NCBI GenBank assembly: GCA_019057795.1
Contig: JAHLWS010000068.1
Location: 1-64,000, forward strand
DNA from: Promethearchaeota archaeon
GTDB lineage: Archaea > Asgardarchaeota > Lokiarchaeia > Sigyniarchaeales > SOKP01
Direction: 5' to 3'
DNA: 64,000 nt
Shown: positions 1-8,638 of the stretch, in pieces
Position numbering within the stretch: position 1 is the stretch's first letter
Layout of the letters: every line of letters begins with the position of its first letter
Notes under the pieces: model-generated
What the model was told of the DNA's origin: nothing
The model's input: only the letters and a program-made list of their open reading frames with translations
The model's database searches: none
Made by a program: the position numbers and the translations under genes

Positions 1-185
1 GTTTCAATCTTCTTTTTGAAGCTATTTATTCTGTGACTTTTGAGATTTGTAAAATTATAGTGAAGCGTGGTCGAGTTTCAATCTTCTTTTTGAAGCTATT
101 TATTCTGTGACGTCCAAGATTTACAGATGCCAACGAAAAAATAGAAATGTTTCAATCTTCTTTTTGAAGCTATTTATTCTGTGAC
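1..185 (-). CRISPR. CRISPR array, leader-proximal end (3 repeats, 2 spacers)
   Basis: Three identical 37-bp repeats lie at 1-37, 75-111 and 149-185, separated by two 37-bp spacers (38-74 and 112-148). The array continues beyond the left edge of the window. Read on the minus strand, the repeat contains a CTTC/GAAG stem with an A5 loop and ends in ATTGAAAC, the usual 8-nt 5' handle of type I crRNAs. I therefore infer leftward transcription, which puts the leader at the right side and makes 112-148 the newest spacer. The cas genes run in the opposite direction from the same intergenic region. I found no match to either spacer elsewhere in the window by eye. Confidence 0.97.
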
Positions 186-1208
186 TCTTATATATTATAT
201 TATAATAATGTAGGAACAAATATATATTTTTTTTCAATCTTTTAGTAAATATTTTAATCGATTAAATTAAGATTTAATTTTATTTAAAAAATAGGAATTA
301 GCAATTTTTTAGAATATTTCAGAAAAATAATACTAATTTTTAGTAGTTTAGACATGAACTTGAATCTTAACGCTTTTGAATTTTTATAATATCTTTCGAA
401 GATCAAGTAAAGTTAAGATCATTTAAAAGGAAATTCGGAGTAATTAAGATTTAATTTAGGGCTTATAATTTAATTTAATAGCAGGGATTTTACGATATGA
501 GTTGAATTGATCGATTAGAGGGAAGTTTTTATGATCTTTTAAATTCAAGACCATTTCTATTGGAAATGAATGTTAAGGCAAGTTCATTTGATAAAGAGAT
601 TTTACATTTGATAGAAGTTAATTGAACTTCATATAAATCAGAGTTTATTTAGCATATAAACTAAACTTCGGAAAAAAATAATTTTATATTCGAAATTACT
701 TTTATACTTTAAATATTATTTCATAAAAAAAGTTAGTAAAAAATTAGTAAATAATTAAGAAGAAAATTTAGATAATTAAAGATAGAGAAGAATTGGAGAA
801 ATTTTCTAATTTTTAATTATTAACACCATTGTGTATATAAAATTTATCGAAATAATTCTAAAATTTAATTTAACTCCTCGTGATTTGCAGTTTTAAGGTT
901 GCTAATTCTAATATATAAATCTAACTAAAAGAGATTTCAGATTAGTTTAGTTTTGGAAAAGTAAAGATTTAAAAACAAAAAATATATTAATATTTTTGTT
1001 AGCGACATAAATCTCAACACGAGATATACTCTTAAATTCAAAAAAGAATTGAATGTAGGAAATCAAATTTCAAAGATATTATAATAAGAAAGGAATCTAA
1101 AATATTTTAGTTCGTAAACACTGAAAGAAGAGTAAGAATTTTTAACGGGAATATGGATTCTTTTTTATCTTTTAAGAAATATAGAAGTAATTCGATGAAG
1201 GTATTTTC
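186..1208. promoter_or_regulatory. CRISPR leader and divergent cas promoter region
   Basis: About 1 kb of very AT-rich DNA separates the last repeat from the first cas-locus gene and holds no convincing ORF. It should contain the leader and promoter for the leftward array and the promoter for the rightward adaptation operon. A T-rich stretch at 231-245 (TTTTCAATCTTTTAG) resembles the first 12 bases of the repeat. It could be a decayed repeat or a leader anchor, but the match is short and low in complexity. Confidence 0.6.
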
Positions 1209-2525
1209 ATGGCTCTAAAATTTAATTCAATTGAATCTATTGCAATAAAGGAAGGATTAATAGGGGATGTATATGAAGGGACAAAAGGAGAACTTGATGA
1301 TTTTGTTATAAATGCATTATCTAATTATTATCCTATTAAAATTGTTAAGCGATTTATTTTCCGTCCGTTATTAGGAAGATGGTATCCATATATAGATGTA
1401 AAATCACCTGGTTATAGTATGCAATTATCATTATTTTTTGGAAAATTAAATATGACCTTTTCATTAGAAAAAATTTGTTCTGTATGTGGAACAGGATTAG
1501 CCTCTAAAAATTCGATTGATAATTATCTACCTTTAGGATTATGTGAAAAATGCCTTTTAAAATTAAATTACAATTACTGGTATTGTCTGAATAAGGTCAA
1601 AAATGAACACAATAGTATAGATCATTCAACTCAAACCCCTAAAGGGAATCAAATATGTGAAAATTTACTTATACCCTCGTGTGGTTTTCCTATGGTTTCG
1701 GAAAAAACGAATCCATGCTTAAAGAATCATGGTATTGGATTAGTAATAACAGATAACATTACGCTTAAAATAATAATTGGGACTTTAGATACTTTAAAAT
1801 ATAAAATAATACGCGGTGGAGGGATAATTGGAATAATTTTAGGTTATTCCGACAGAATTATGAATATTGAAATTTTAGGTGAAATTTTTAAAGATTTCTT
1901 ACAATTTATTCGTTCTTGTGCTAAAGAATTTAATGATAACACTAAATTTAGCTCAAGGAATTTTGATTTTTTCCAAGAAACAACAGTTAAAGTCGCAGTA
2001 AATCACGATATTCTCAGCTCTATCAATGAATCAAAGGAAAACACAATTAGTTGGTGGTTTTTAATAAATTTCCTAAGATATTATGGAAATTACGGAGCAA
2101 AAGTTCTTGTTAGGGATTTATTAAGGAGACCAATAATTATTTTAAAATTCATAGTTGCTCAATTATTAGAGAGTAAAATATTTAATTTTGAAATTCTGGG
2201 AGTCGTAGAAATTTTCAAATCTTTTTCTCCATTAAATCAATCTCTAAGGGATTTTTGTGAAAAAAGAATTCAGAAGAATTTTAAGATTGAGAGAATTAAT
2301 GATTTCTGGTCAACTTTTAGAAAATATTTAAGAAGAAGAGAAATATCCAATTTTTCGAATTTTTTTGACTTAGAATTCATTTCAGATTTAGAAAATATTG
2401 AGAAGGAATTAGAGATTAAAGAAGTGTTAACTTCTTTCGGTCCAAATTTAGTAATAGATTCAAATTTATCAAAAAATCCAATTATAATAAGTATAGATGA
2501 TTTGATCGGTAGAACGATATTTTAG
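1209..2525 (+). CDS. DUF2797-like zinc protein in the cas adaptation operon
   Basis: This 438-aa protein has cysteine pairs near residues 90-120 (CSVCG, then CEKC) and more cysteines further on. A segment around residues 168-215 (NPCLKNHGIGLVI, then LKIIIGT, then GGGIIGIILG) resembles the DUF2797 pattern, in which a Cys precedes a PH-x-VYLA-type strand followed by LKVGIT. DUF2797 has been suggested to be distantly GIY-YIG-like; that link and this assignment are my inference from motif layout. The C-terminal 200 residues are unrecognised. Its TAG stop directly abuts the ATG of cas1, so the two are almost certainly co-translated. A role in adaptation, for example spacer-end processing, is a guess from position. 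Confidence 0.6.
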   Translation: MALKFNSIESIAIKEGLIGDVYEGTKGELDDFVINALSNYYPIKIVKRFIFRPLLGRWYPYIDVKSPGYSMQLSLFFGKLNMTFSLEKICSVCGTGLASKNSIDNYLPLGLCEKCLLKLNYNYWYCLNKVKNEHNSIDHSTQTPKGNQICENLLIPSCGFPMVSEKTNPCLKNHGIGLVITDNITLKIIIGTLDTLKYKIIRGGGIIGIILGYSDRIMNIEILGEIFKDFLQFIRSCAKEFNDNTKFSSRNFDFFQETTVKVAVNHDILSSINESKENTISWWFLINFLRYYGNYGAKVLVRDLLRRPIIILKFIVAQLLESKIFNFEILGVVEIFKSFSPLNQSLRDFCEKRIQKNFKIERINDFWSTFRKYLRRREISNFSNFFDLEFISDLENIEKELEIKEVLTSFGPNLVIDSNLSKNPIIISIDDLIGRTIF

Positions 2526-3623
2526 ATGAGGAAAGAAAGGATGGATATTATTTTAGAAACTCCAGGGACTCGTGTTGGAAAAAAATTAGAGATGTTAAAG
2601 ATTGATGTTTTAAATAAAAGCCCTATTCAAGTTCCTATTAGGGAAGTGGAGAGTATAATTATGGGAAGTGGAGTTCAGATAACATCTCAAGCACTTCAAG
2701 CATTATCTTCACATGCTGTGAATATTGTGTATACAAAATTAGGTAAACCCTATGGATTGTATACACCGTTTGCAAATGTAGGTACGGTATTTACGAGACG
2801 ACAGCAATTATTAGCTTACGAAGATTGGCGCGGAGTGTATTTAGCAACTCGATTTGTTTTTGCTACATTAGAAAATAAAAGGCGTTTACTTCTATATTTT
2901 GCTAAAAGTCGTAAAAAAACAAACCCAGCCAAATATATCCGTTTAAAAGCAGCAGCAAGACATATCGGAAAAATGATTGATGTGTTATTAAAATTTTCAA
3001 AAAACCAAGCAAAAGGTAAAAAAATTAGTGATGTAAGAATGAATTTAATGGGAATTGAAGGTCGTGCTACATCAATCTATTTTTTAGAATATGGAAACTT
3101 ATTTCCACAAGAATTTAAAGTATTAAATCGCACTCGCCGCCCTCCGAGGGATCCTGTAAACTCTTTACTGTCCTTAGGATATACTGTTCTATTGGGGCAT
3201 GTAATTACAGGAATTGCTGCAGCAGGATTGGAATTATATGGAGGATATTTACATAGCGATCGATCAGGAAAACCATCATTAGGATTGGACTTACTTGAAG
3301 AATTTAGGCAACCCGTAATAGATCGCCTTGTAGCAAGATTAATTCAGAAGAAACAATTTAAACCTAAAGATTTTATTAATAGTTTACACGGATTTCGGTT
3401 GAATGATGATAAAAGATCTTTCTATTACAAGAAATTAAGAAGTGAAATTAATGGAGGGAGCAACGAACCAGAAGAATTATTTGGACAACCTAAAGTTAAA
3501 GTTAGTAAAGATAAAGCCGTAAGGTTGAATTATAAAAGAGCAATGGTTCGACAAGCTAGGAGATTAGCAAACTATTTAATCGGGGCGACTTCTTCTTATG
3601 AACCATTTATAATGAATTGGTAA
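2526..3623 (+). CDS. cas1: CRISPR-associated endonuclease Cas1
   Basis: Cas1 is the integrase that, with Cas2, inserts new spacers at the leader-proximal repeat. The expected metal-binding residues are visible: Glu178 in MGIEGRATSIYF, His243 in GGYLHSDRSGKPSLGLDLL, and Asp255 with Glu258/259 after it. The length of 365 aa is slightly above the usual 320-345. The ATG at 2526 directly follows the upstream stop, but the ATG at 2541 (MDIILETPGT) has a purine-rich GAGGAAAGAAAGG just before it and may be the true start. It is followed by cas2 and cas4, the normal type I-B adaptation set. Confidence 0.96.
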   Translation: MRKERMDIILETPGTRVGKKLEMLKIDVLNKSPIQVPIREVESIIMGSGVQITSQALQALSSHAVNIVYTKLGKPYGLYTPFANVGTVFTRRQQLLAYEDWRGVYLATRFVFATLENKRRLLLYFAKSRKKTNPAKYIRLKAAARHIGKMIDVLLKFSKNQAKGKKISDVRMNLMGIEGRATSIYFLEYGNLFPQEFKVLNRTRRPPRDPVNSLLSLGYTVLLGHVITGIAAAGLELYGGYLHSDRSGKPSLGLDLLEEFRQPVIDRLVARLIQKKQFKPKDFINSLHGFRLNDDKRSFYYKKLRSEINGGSNEPEELFGQPKVKVSKDKAVRLNYKRAMVRQARRLANYLIGATSSYEPFIMNW

Positions 3624-3701
3624 TCTTAAATTAATGAAAATAAAATTGGTAGCGAGAAATATTTGAATAAATTGAACAACAATTTTTAGATGTGAAATTG
3701 A

Positions 3702-3995
3702 ATGAAATTTATAATAATTTATGATATCCCAATCGAATTTGATCCAATTAGAGCAAAAATATCCAATGTATTACTCTCTTATAATTTAATTCGCTTAAAT
3801 TTTTCAGTTTTTTTCGGCAATTTAACATACAATCTTGCAGAGGAAATAGCTTTAAGGTTGAAGAAAATAATGGGAAAGGTTCCAGGAGATGTACGAATTA
3901 TTCCTATATGCAAATCTTGTCATTCAAAAGCAATTACAGTAAAATCAAAATTCGCTAATGGATATAAAATGATAGAAGATATCCTTTCTATGTAA
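3702..3995 (+). CDS. cas2: CRISPR-associated protein Cas2
   Basis: This 97-aa protein has the Cas2 ferredoxin fold signature. It begins MKFIIIYDIP with the conserved first-strand Asp (Asp8), and ends in a strand-rich segment (VRIIPICKSCHSKAI). Cas2 dimers bridge two Cas1 dimers in the spacer integration complex. It lies 78 bp after cas1 in the same direction. A Cys pair (CKSC) near residue 70 is unusual but not unique among archaeal Cas2 proteins. Confidence 0.93.
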   Translation: MKFIIIYDIPIEFDPIRAKISNVLLSYNLIRLNFSVFFGNLTYNLAEEIALRLKKIMGKVPGDVRIIPICKSCHSKAITVKSKFANGYKMIEDILSM

Positions 3996-4089
3996 TTTTT
4001 AGCACATTATCTTTAGAAACAATATTTAAAAGTAAGAATAAAAAATATAAAATTGTAAATAGACTAAACAATAAGAAAACCTTTAATTT

Positions 4090-4755
4090 ATGAATTCTAT
4101 AGATTCAGAAAATATAAAAGATTATATTTTGAATAAACATCAGTTTAATATTCTTAGATTAAATAATCCAATGATTAATTTATATGAAAAACCAATAATT
4201 GGGACTGAAGAAATAAGACAATTTTCATATTGTAAAAGAATTTTATTCTTTAGACATATAATCCATGCACCAATGAAACAATCATATAAAATGGAATTTG
4301 GAACTAAGAAACATAACATGCTTCAAAAGATTTCTAATAAATCGAAAGAGAATTATACTCAAAAATATTTTAACATTTATTTAACGGATCCTTTTCTCGG
4401 TTTAGTGGGACTTATTGATTATTTTGAGTTTAACGGAAAGGAAGCATATCCAGTAGAAATAAAATCTGGAAATATTCCTCTGGAAAATATTGATAATCCT
4501 CATAAACATCAAGTAACAGCCCAAGCAATATTAATTGAAAAAAATTTTGATTTTTTAGTTAAAAAAGTTCGTGTATATTATTCAAAATATAAAAAGATCG
4601 TTGATTACTCAATAGGAGTAGAAGATAAACTCAAAGTTATCGAAATAATTAGTGATATTAGAAAATTATTAGCATTAGAGCAAATACCCGACCCAACAAA
4701 AGATAGAGGGAAATGTATTGATTGTGAATGTCGAAATTATTGTTTAAGAGGATAA
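4090..4755 (+). CDS. cas4: CRISPR-associated exonuclease Cas4
   Basis: Cas4 is a RecB-family, iron-sulfur nuclease that trims prespacers and selects PAM-containing ends. The four cluster cysteines are visible: one in FSYCKRILFF near the N-terminus and three in KCIDCECRNYC at the C-terminus. The nuclease core shows an Asp in LVGLIDYFEF, the E-x-K signature in YPVEIKSG, and the following Gln in HKHQVTAQA. At 221 aa it is normal in length. It sits between cas2 and a beta-CASP nuclease gene. Confidence 0.95.
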   Translation: MNSIDSENIKDYILNKHQFNILRLNNPMINLYEKPIIGTEEIRQFSYCKRILFFRHIIHAPMKQSYKMEFGTKKHNMLQKISNKSKENYTQKYFNIYLTDPFLGLVGLIDYFEFNGKEAYPVEIKSGNIPLENIDNPHKHQVTAQAILIEKNFDFLVKKVRVYYSKYKKIVDYSIGVEDKLKVIEIISDIRKLLALEQIPDPTKDRGKCIDCECRNYCLRG

Positions 4756-4778
4756 TTCTGGAAGAAGTGAAGATATAA

Positions 4779-5963
4779 ATGAAAGATATTTTTCAATCCA
4801 ATCCGCTCAAAGAATTTAGAATATTTATAAATAACTCTATTAACCAAATGAAAGAGTCTAAAGGCAAAAATGAGAAAATAGATATTAGTTATAATAATAT
4901 TTTTGGACTTAATATTTGCATCGATGGTATTAACATTGCGATAGACCATTGGAACCCTAATGCAGATATAATATTTGTATCACATGCTCATATGGATCAC
5001 ATCCCTTATATTCCAGAAAAAAACCTAAAAGATTTGGAAAATAAACAATCTCATATAAAATTTATCTGTTCTAAAATTACAAAAAAAATAGCAGAAGCTC
5101 GCACAAGAGGAAGATTTAATTTTCCTGAAAAATTATGGTTGCTTGGAAAAGATAAAAATTATCCTCAATCAATAGATTATAATGGAATTATATTAACTTC
5201 AATTGAGAATGGGCACACTTATGGCTCTTTAAGCTTATTAATTGAGGGTTCCGAAAAAATTCTTTATACAAGCGATTTCATTACAAAAGATCGCCTATTA
5301 TTTAATGGACAACAAGTTATTAAAGGGTTAATTCCAATTAATTGCGATCGATTAATCATGGAATGCACATTTGGGGCTCCAAATTTTATTTTTCCAAGTT
5401 TTCAAGAAATTCGAAAAGAATTAAATAAATATATAGAAAAGGAGATATCTAAAGGGCATCCCGTCATTATTTTAGGCTATGCCTTTGGTAAAAGCCAAAT
5501 TACTTTAAATATTCTAGACCCCTCCCATAGAATTATACTCGATAAAAATATCGTCAAATTAACGGATATTTTAGAAAATGAAGGAATTAAAATCACTAAA
5601 TGGGAACCTTACGGTAATTTTAATAAAAAACAATTAATACGCTTAAATGACTATATTCTTCTAATTCCCCCTTATTATATATTTAGAGAACCTTATAAAA
5701 GTCTAATTAATGCTGGAGCAAAAGTAGTCTATCTTTCAGGAAAAGTTTTAAATGAATCTTCCCGCAGAGAATTTCCCGCAGAAAAATATATCCCATTTAG
5801 CGACCATTGTGATTTTAATGATTTAATAGAATTTGTTGGTAGATGTAACCCCAAAAAGATATACTTAAAACACGGGAAAATCGAAGAATTTTCATATTAT
5901 CTATCAAAAATTAATAGAAATCAACAAATATTTTGTATTCGCGAGAAAATTAAATTAGTTTAA
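4779..5963 (+). CDS. Beta-CASP metallo-beta-lactamase nuclease in the cas locus
   Basis: This 394-aa protein carries MBL motif 2 (SHAHMDHIP, the HxHxDH site), the downstream His (ENGHTYGS), the bridging Asp (YTSDF), and beta-CASP motifs A (LIMECTFG), B (FSDHCDF) and C (LKHGK). A His rather than Val at motif C is the state found in RNA-processing CPSF/aRNase J-type members rather than SNM1/Artemis. It follows cas4 by 23 bp in the same direction, so it is probably part of the adaptation operon. A nuclease of this type is not a standard core Cas protein. It might process prespacers or cas/CRISPR RNA; that is inference. Confidence 0.85.
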   Translation: MKDIFQSNPLKEFRIFINNSINQMKESKGKNEKIDISYNNIFGLNICIDGINIAIDHWNPNADIIFVSHAHMDHIPYIPEKNLKDLENKQSHIKFICSKITKKIAEARTRGRFNFPEKLWLLGKDKNYPQSIDYNGIILTSIENGHTYGSLSLLIEGSEKILYTSDFITKDRLLFNGQQVIKGLIPINCDRLIMECTFGAPNFIFPSFQEIRKELNKYIEKEISKGHPVIILGYAFGKSQITLNILDPSHRIILDKNIVKLTDILENEGIKITKWEPYGNFNKKQLIRLNDYILLIPPYYIFREPYKSLINAGAKVVYLSGKVLNESSRREFPAEKYIPFSDHCDFNDLIEFVGRCNPKKIYLKHGKIEEFSYYLSKINRNQQIFCIREKIKLV

Positions 5964-6284
5964 TCAAACCAAATAATTTAAAAAAAGAATTATTGAAAGC
6001 TAAAATGATTAAAAATTATTAAATTTGTTAAGTTCAATAGTTTTATATAGAGCGATTATAAACATATTAAACCCATTTGAAAGATAAAATTTTATATTGA
6101 ATAATTTTTAATCATAACAATTAATAAAATCATTAAACTTATCAAAATGATTTTTATGATTAATTTGGGTATGCTTAATTTATAGTTAGGATTACCAATT
6201 TCAATATCTTGCTTTGAAAAATATTTTAACATATTTCAGAGCTAAAAAAGTAAAGATTTATACACTTATTTTTAATAAATCATA

Positions 6285-6452
6285 ATGGATCATATCAATA
6301 TAATTATTAAAAAAGACATAGTTTCAAGAAAAAAATTATATTTTTTTATTAAAAAAATTTTTGAAGAGCATAATATTCATACTAGAGATTATTGTACAAT
6401 CAAAGACAGAGACGTATGCATAGTTATATTTGATGAATCTAAAGAAAAATAA
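6285..6452 (+). CDS. Small hypothetical protein upstream of cas8b
   Basis: A 55-codon ORF starts at ATG 6285 (MDHINIIIKKDI...) and ends at TAA 6452 (...VIFDESKEK). The protein is basic with alternating hydrophobic and charged stretches and has one Cys pair-like spacing (DYCTIKDRDVCIV). I do not recognise it. It lies in the 723-bp gap between the adaptation and interference blocks, just before the pseudo-repeat element. It could be a small regulator or a chance ORF in AT-rich DNA. Confidence 0.4.
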   Translation: MDHINIIIKKDIVSRKKLYFFIKKIFEEHNIHTRDYCTIKDRDVCIVIFDESKEK

Positions 6453-6464
6453 AATAACTAATTT

Positions 6465-6547
6465 AGCTTCAATTTGAAGATTGAAATTAATGTTTTATAA
6501 AGATTGTAAAAAGAAAAAAACATTAGCTTCATAAAGAAGATTAAAGA
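6465..6547 (+). ncRNA. Candidate crRNA-like RNA flanked by two pseudo-CRISPR repeats
   Basis: Two 23-nt segments, 6465-6487 and 6525-6547, each match the last 23 nt of the transcribed-strand CRISPR repeat at 19 of 23 positions. Both keep the AGCTTC/GAAG hairpin arms. The first keeps ATTGAAA of the 5' handle; the second is more decayed (ATTAAAGA). They are separated by 37 nt, the same length as true spacers. The 5' half of the repeat is not conserved. Degenerate repeat pairs with a spacer-like segment next to effector cas genes are the hallmark of CreA/CreR-type RNAs, which direct Cascade to repress a promoter. The spacer part can also fold on itself (TAATGTTTT with AAAACATTA). The repeat similarity is seen directly; the function is inference. 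Confidence 0.6.
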
Positions 6548-6686
6548 AAATCTGATAAAAAATTAAAAATTTGTTAAGTCTTAAACATTTAAATATTAAA
6601 ACCCATTATTTAATATCAAACATAAGATAATGAACTCCTTGGAGAATAAATAAATTATTAAAGAATTTAGAAAACGATTTGTTAAT

Positions 6687-8207
6687 ATGATTGATAGCAT
6701 AGTTAATCTAGGAAAAGCCTTTGTAGCATTAGAAAGAAATATTGAATTTAATGATGTAAATTCATTAACTTTTAATGAAATAGTTCAATATTTTTCAAAT
6801 CCTCCTTTTAATTTGGATTATTTTATGAATGATATAGAAAATAACTATAAATTTCCAAATATCTTTTTCATTGAATTTAAAATTATTGACAATAATGTTG
6901 AATTTGTTAAAATTAGTAAGGAAATATATAAACAAGAATATGATGATAAAGTTCTAAATTATCCAGCAAGAGGAGGGGTTTATAGTACACCAACTTTAAA
7001 AATAATTCCCAAAGGAAAAAAAACAGATGACATTAAGAAAAAAATTGCAAATGGTATTGAAAATTCATTAAATCATATTAAGAAGTATTTTAATAAATTT
7101 GAAAAAGATAAAAAATACAAAGATTACACGCTTTTAACTAAGATAAGCAAAATTTTTGGAGAAAATTTTTCACAAATTAAACAGCAATTATTAGAGAAAC
7201 AATTAAAGATTTTTCCTTATGAGAATAAAATAAATACAGGTATTAATTCTCTACTTTCTATTAAAATTGATAATAAATTACCCTTTAAGATTAAAGAAAT
7301 AGTCGAAGCTTTTAATGAAAAATTAATGAGTGATTACGACTTTAAAAAAGTAAGTGAAATTAATATTTGTAGCTTATGCCATGATGATAATTCAGATAAA
7401 TTATTATCTGGAAATTTTTCGCCATTTACATTTTATACTTCTGATAAAAGAGGATATATAGCAAGTGGTTTTAATAAGAAATTTGCATATTTAAATTATC
7501 CAGTATGTAAAAAATGCGCGTTTTATGCACTTATTGGTGCTAATATATTAAAAACTCAATTCAATTTTAAACTTGGAGGAATTAAATTTTTCTTAATTCC
7601 ACGAATGTTACTTTCAGATGCTCATATGAAAAAATTCTTAATTCAATTCAGTGATGTTAGAAATAAATTATTTACTAAGAAAATTAGTTATGAACAATTT
7701 TCTCAAGGTGAAGAATTAATTCTTGATGTTTTGGCGGGTTTTAATAACTCTATGGTTTTCAATTTTTTATTTTACGAATTATCTGGTCCTGGTAATTCAG
7801 TATTCAATATATTATTACTTATTCAAGATGTATCTCCAAATCGAATTCAAACAATTAATGATGAAATAAAAAATGTTGATAGCTTTGATAGAAAACCATT
7901 ATTTCCTGGAGTAAATGGTGATAAATATCCTATGGTATTTTCATTTAAAAATTTAAGAAATTTATTTTATGATAAAAATTTAAGATATTTTGATAGAGAT
8001 AAATATTTACAAACCTTATGGATGCTTTTTACTGGAAAAAATATAATGTTTAAGAGACTATTAACATTTTTTTTTAAAAAATTAAAAAATAACTTATATT
8101 TAAATAATGCTAGTACAATCAATTTAAGCTATAATATTAAAGAATTTATTCCAATCGTTTTATTATTTGTGAAATTAAACCAATTAATAATTAAAGGTGA
8201 AAAATGA
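6687..8207 (+). CDS. cas8b: Cas8b (Csh1-type) large subunit, lacking the C-terminal part
   Basis: This 506-aa protein is the type I-B Cascade large subunit, which recognises the PAM and recruits Cas3. It has the family's zinc-finger region around residues 228-280: CSLC, then the aromatic FSPFTFYTSDKRGY segment, then CKKC. The C-terminal helical part normally fused in Csh1/TM1802 proteins is missing here and is encoded by the next gene. The stop codon overlaps that gene's ATG by 4 bp (ATGA), so the two are translationally coupled. Upstream lies the pseudo-repeat element that may control this gene. Confidence 0.88.
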   Translation: MIDSIVNLGKAFVALERNIEFNDVNSLTFNEIVQYFSNPPFNLDYFMNDIENNYKFPNIFFIEFKIIDNNVEFVKISKEIYKQEYDDKVLNYPARGGVYSTPTLKIIPKGKKTDDIKKKIANGIENSLNHIKKYFNKFEKDKKYKDYTLLTKISKIFGENFSQIKQQLLEKQLKIFPYENKINTGINSLLSIKIDNKLPFKIKEIVEAFNEKLMSDYDFKKVSEINICSLCHDDNSDKLLSGNFSPFTFYTSDKRGYIASGFNKKFAYLNYPVCKKCAFYALIGANILKTQFNFKLGGIKFFLIPRMLLSDAHMKKFLIQFSDVRNKLFTKKISYEQFSQGEELILDVLAGFNNSMVFNFLFYELSGPGNSVFNILLLIQDVSPNRIQTINDEIKNVDSFDRKPLFPGVNGDKYPMVFSFKNLRNLFYDKNLRYFDRDKYLQTLWMLFTGKNIMFKRLLTFFFKKLKNNLYLNNASTINLSYNIKEFIPIVLLFVKLNQLIIKGEK

Positions 8208-8638
8208 TAACCGAAATTATTACAGATGAAAATAATAAAGGAAAATATAGTGATATAATTAATAATTATTTTGAAAAGTATAAGGATTTTTTTAAAAATG
8301 TCGAATCTAGAGCAGTTTTTCTTGAAGGTGTTTTAGCGGGCCTTTTATTAGAAATTCAAAGAGTTCAAAACCCAGATAAGAAAGGTAATGAGGCTTTTTG
8401 GAGATCTTTACATAATTTACGGATAGATAATCGGATACTTCTAGAGCTTTTTCCAAAAATAATAAATAAATTAAAACAATTACAGCGTCCTTATACGAAT
8501 TTAGTGAGTGAAATATCAAAATTTTTACAAGATGCTGGTAAAAAATGGAATTTATCTAATATTGAACTTAGTTGGTATTTTACTCACGGATTAGCTTCAT
8601 ATAAATATTTTAAAATAAAAAGAGGTAAAAAAATATGA
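8204..8638 (+). CDS. Cas11b-like small subunit (separate Cas8b C-terminal domain)
   Basis: This 144-aa, all-helical protein resembles the C-terminal domain of Csh1/Cas8b. The features are an F-x-EGVLAGLLLEIQ helix, a middle LHNLRIDNRILLELFPKI segment, and an ending NIELSWYFTHGL. In type I-B the small subunit Cas11b is usually made by internal translation from within cas8b. Here it is a stand-alone gene, overlapping cas8b and cas7 by 4 bp each (ATGA junctions). The assignment rests on position and motif similarity. Confidence 0.78.
   Translation: MITEIITDENNKGKYSDIINNYFEKYKDFFKNVESRAVFLEGVLAGLLLEIQRVQNPDKKGNEAFWRSLHNLRIDNRILLELFPKIINKLKQLQRPYTNLVSEISKFLQDAGKKWNLSNIELSWYFTHGLASYKYFKIKRGKKI

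Noticed and set aside
231..260. TTTTCAATCTTTTAG as a fourth CRISPR repeat
   Set aside because: Only the first dozen bases resemble the repeat and the rest is unrelated, so it is not called as a repeat.
6050..6240. Possible tRNA or structured RNA in the AT-rich gap before cas8b
   Set aside because: No cloverleaf arms or conserved tRNA positions could be found.
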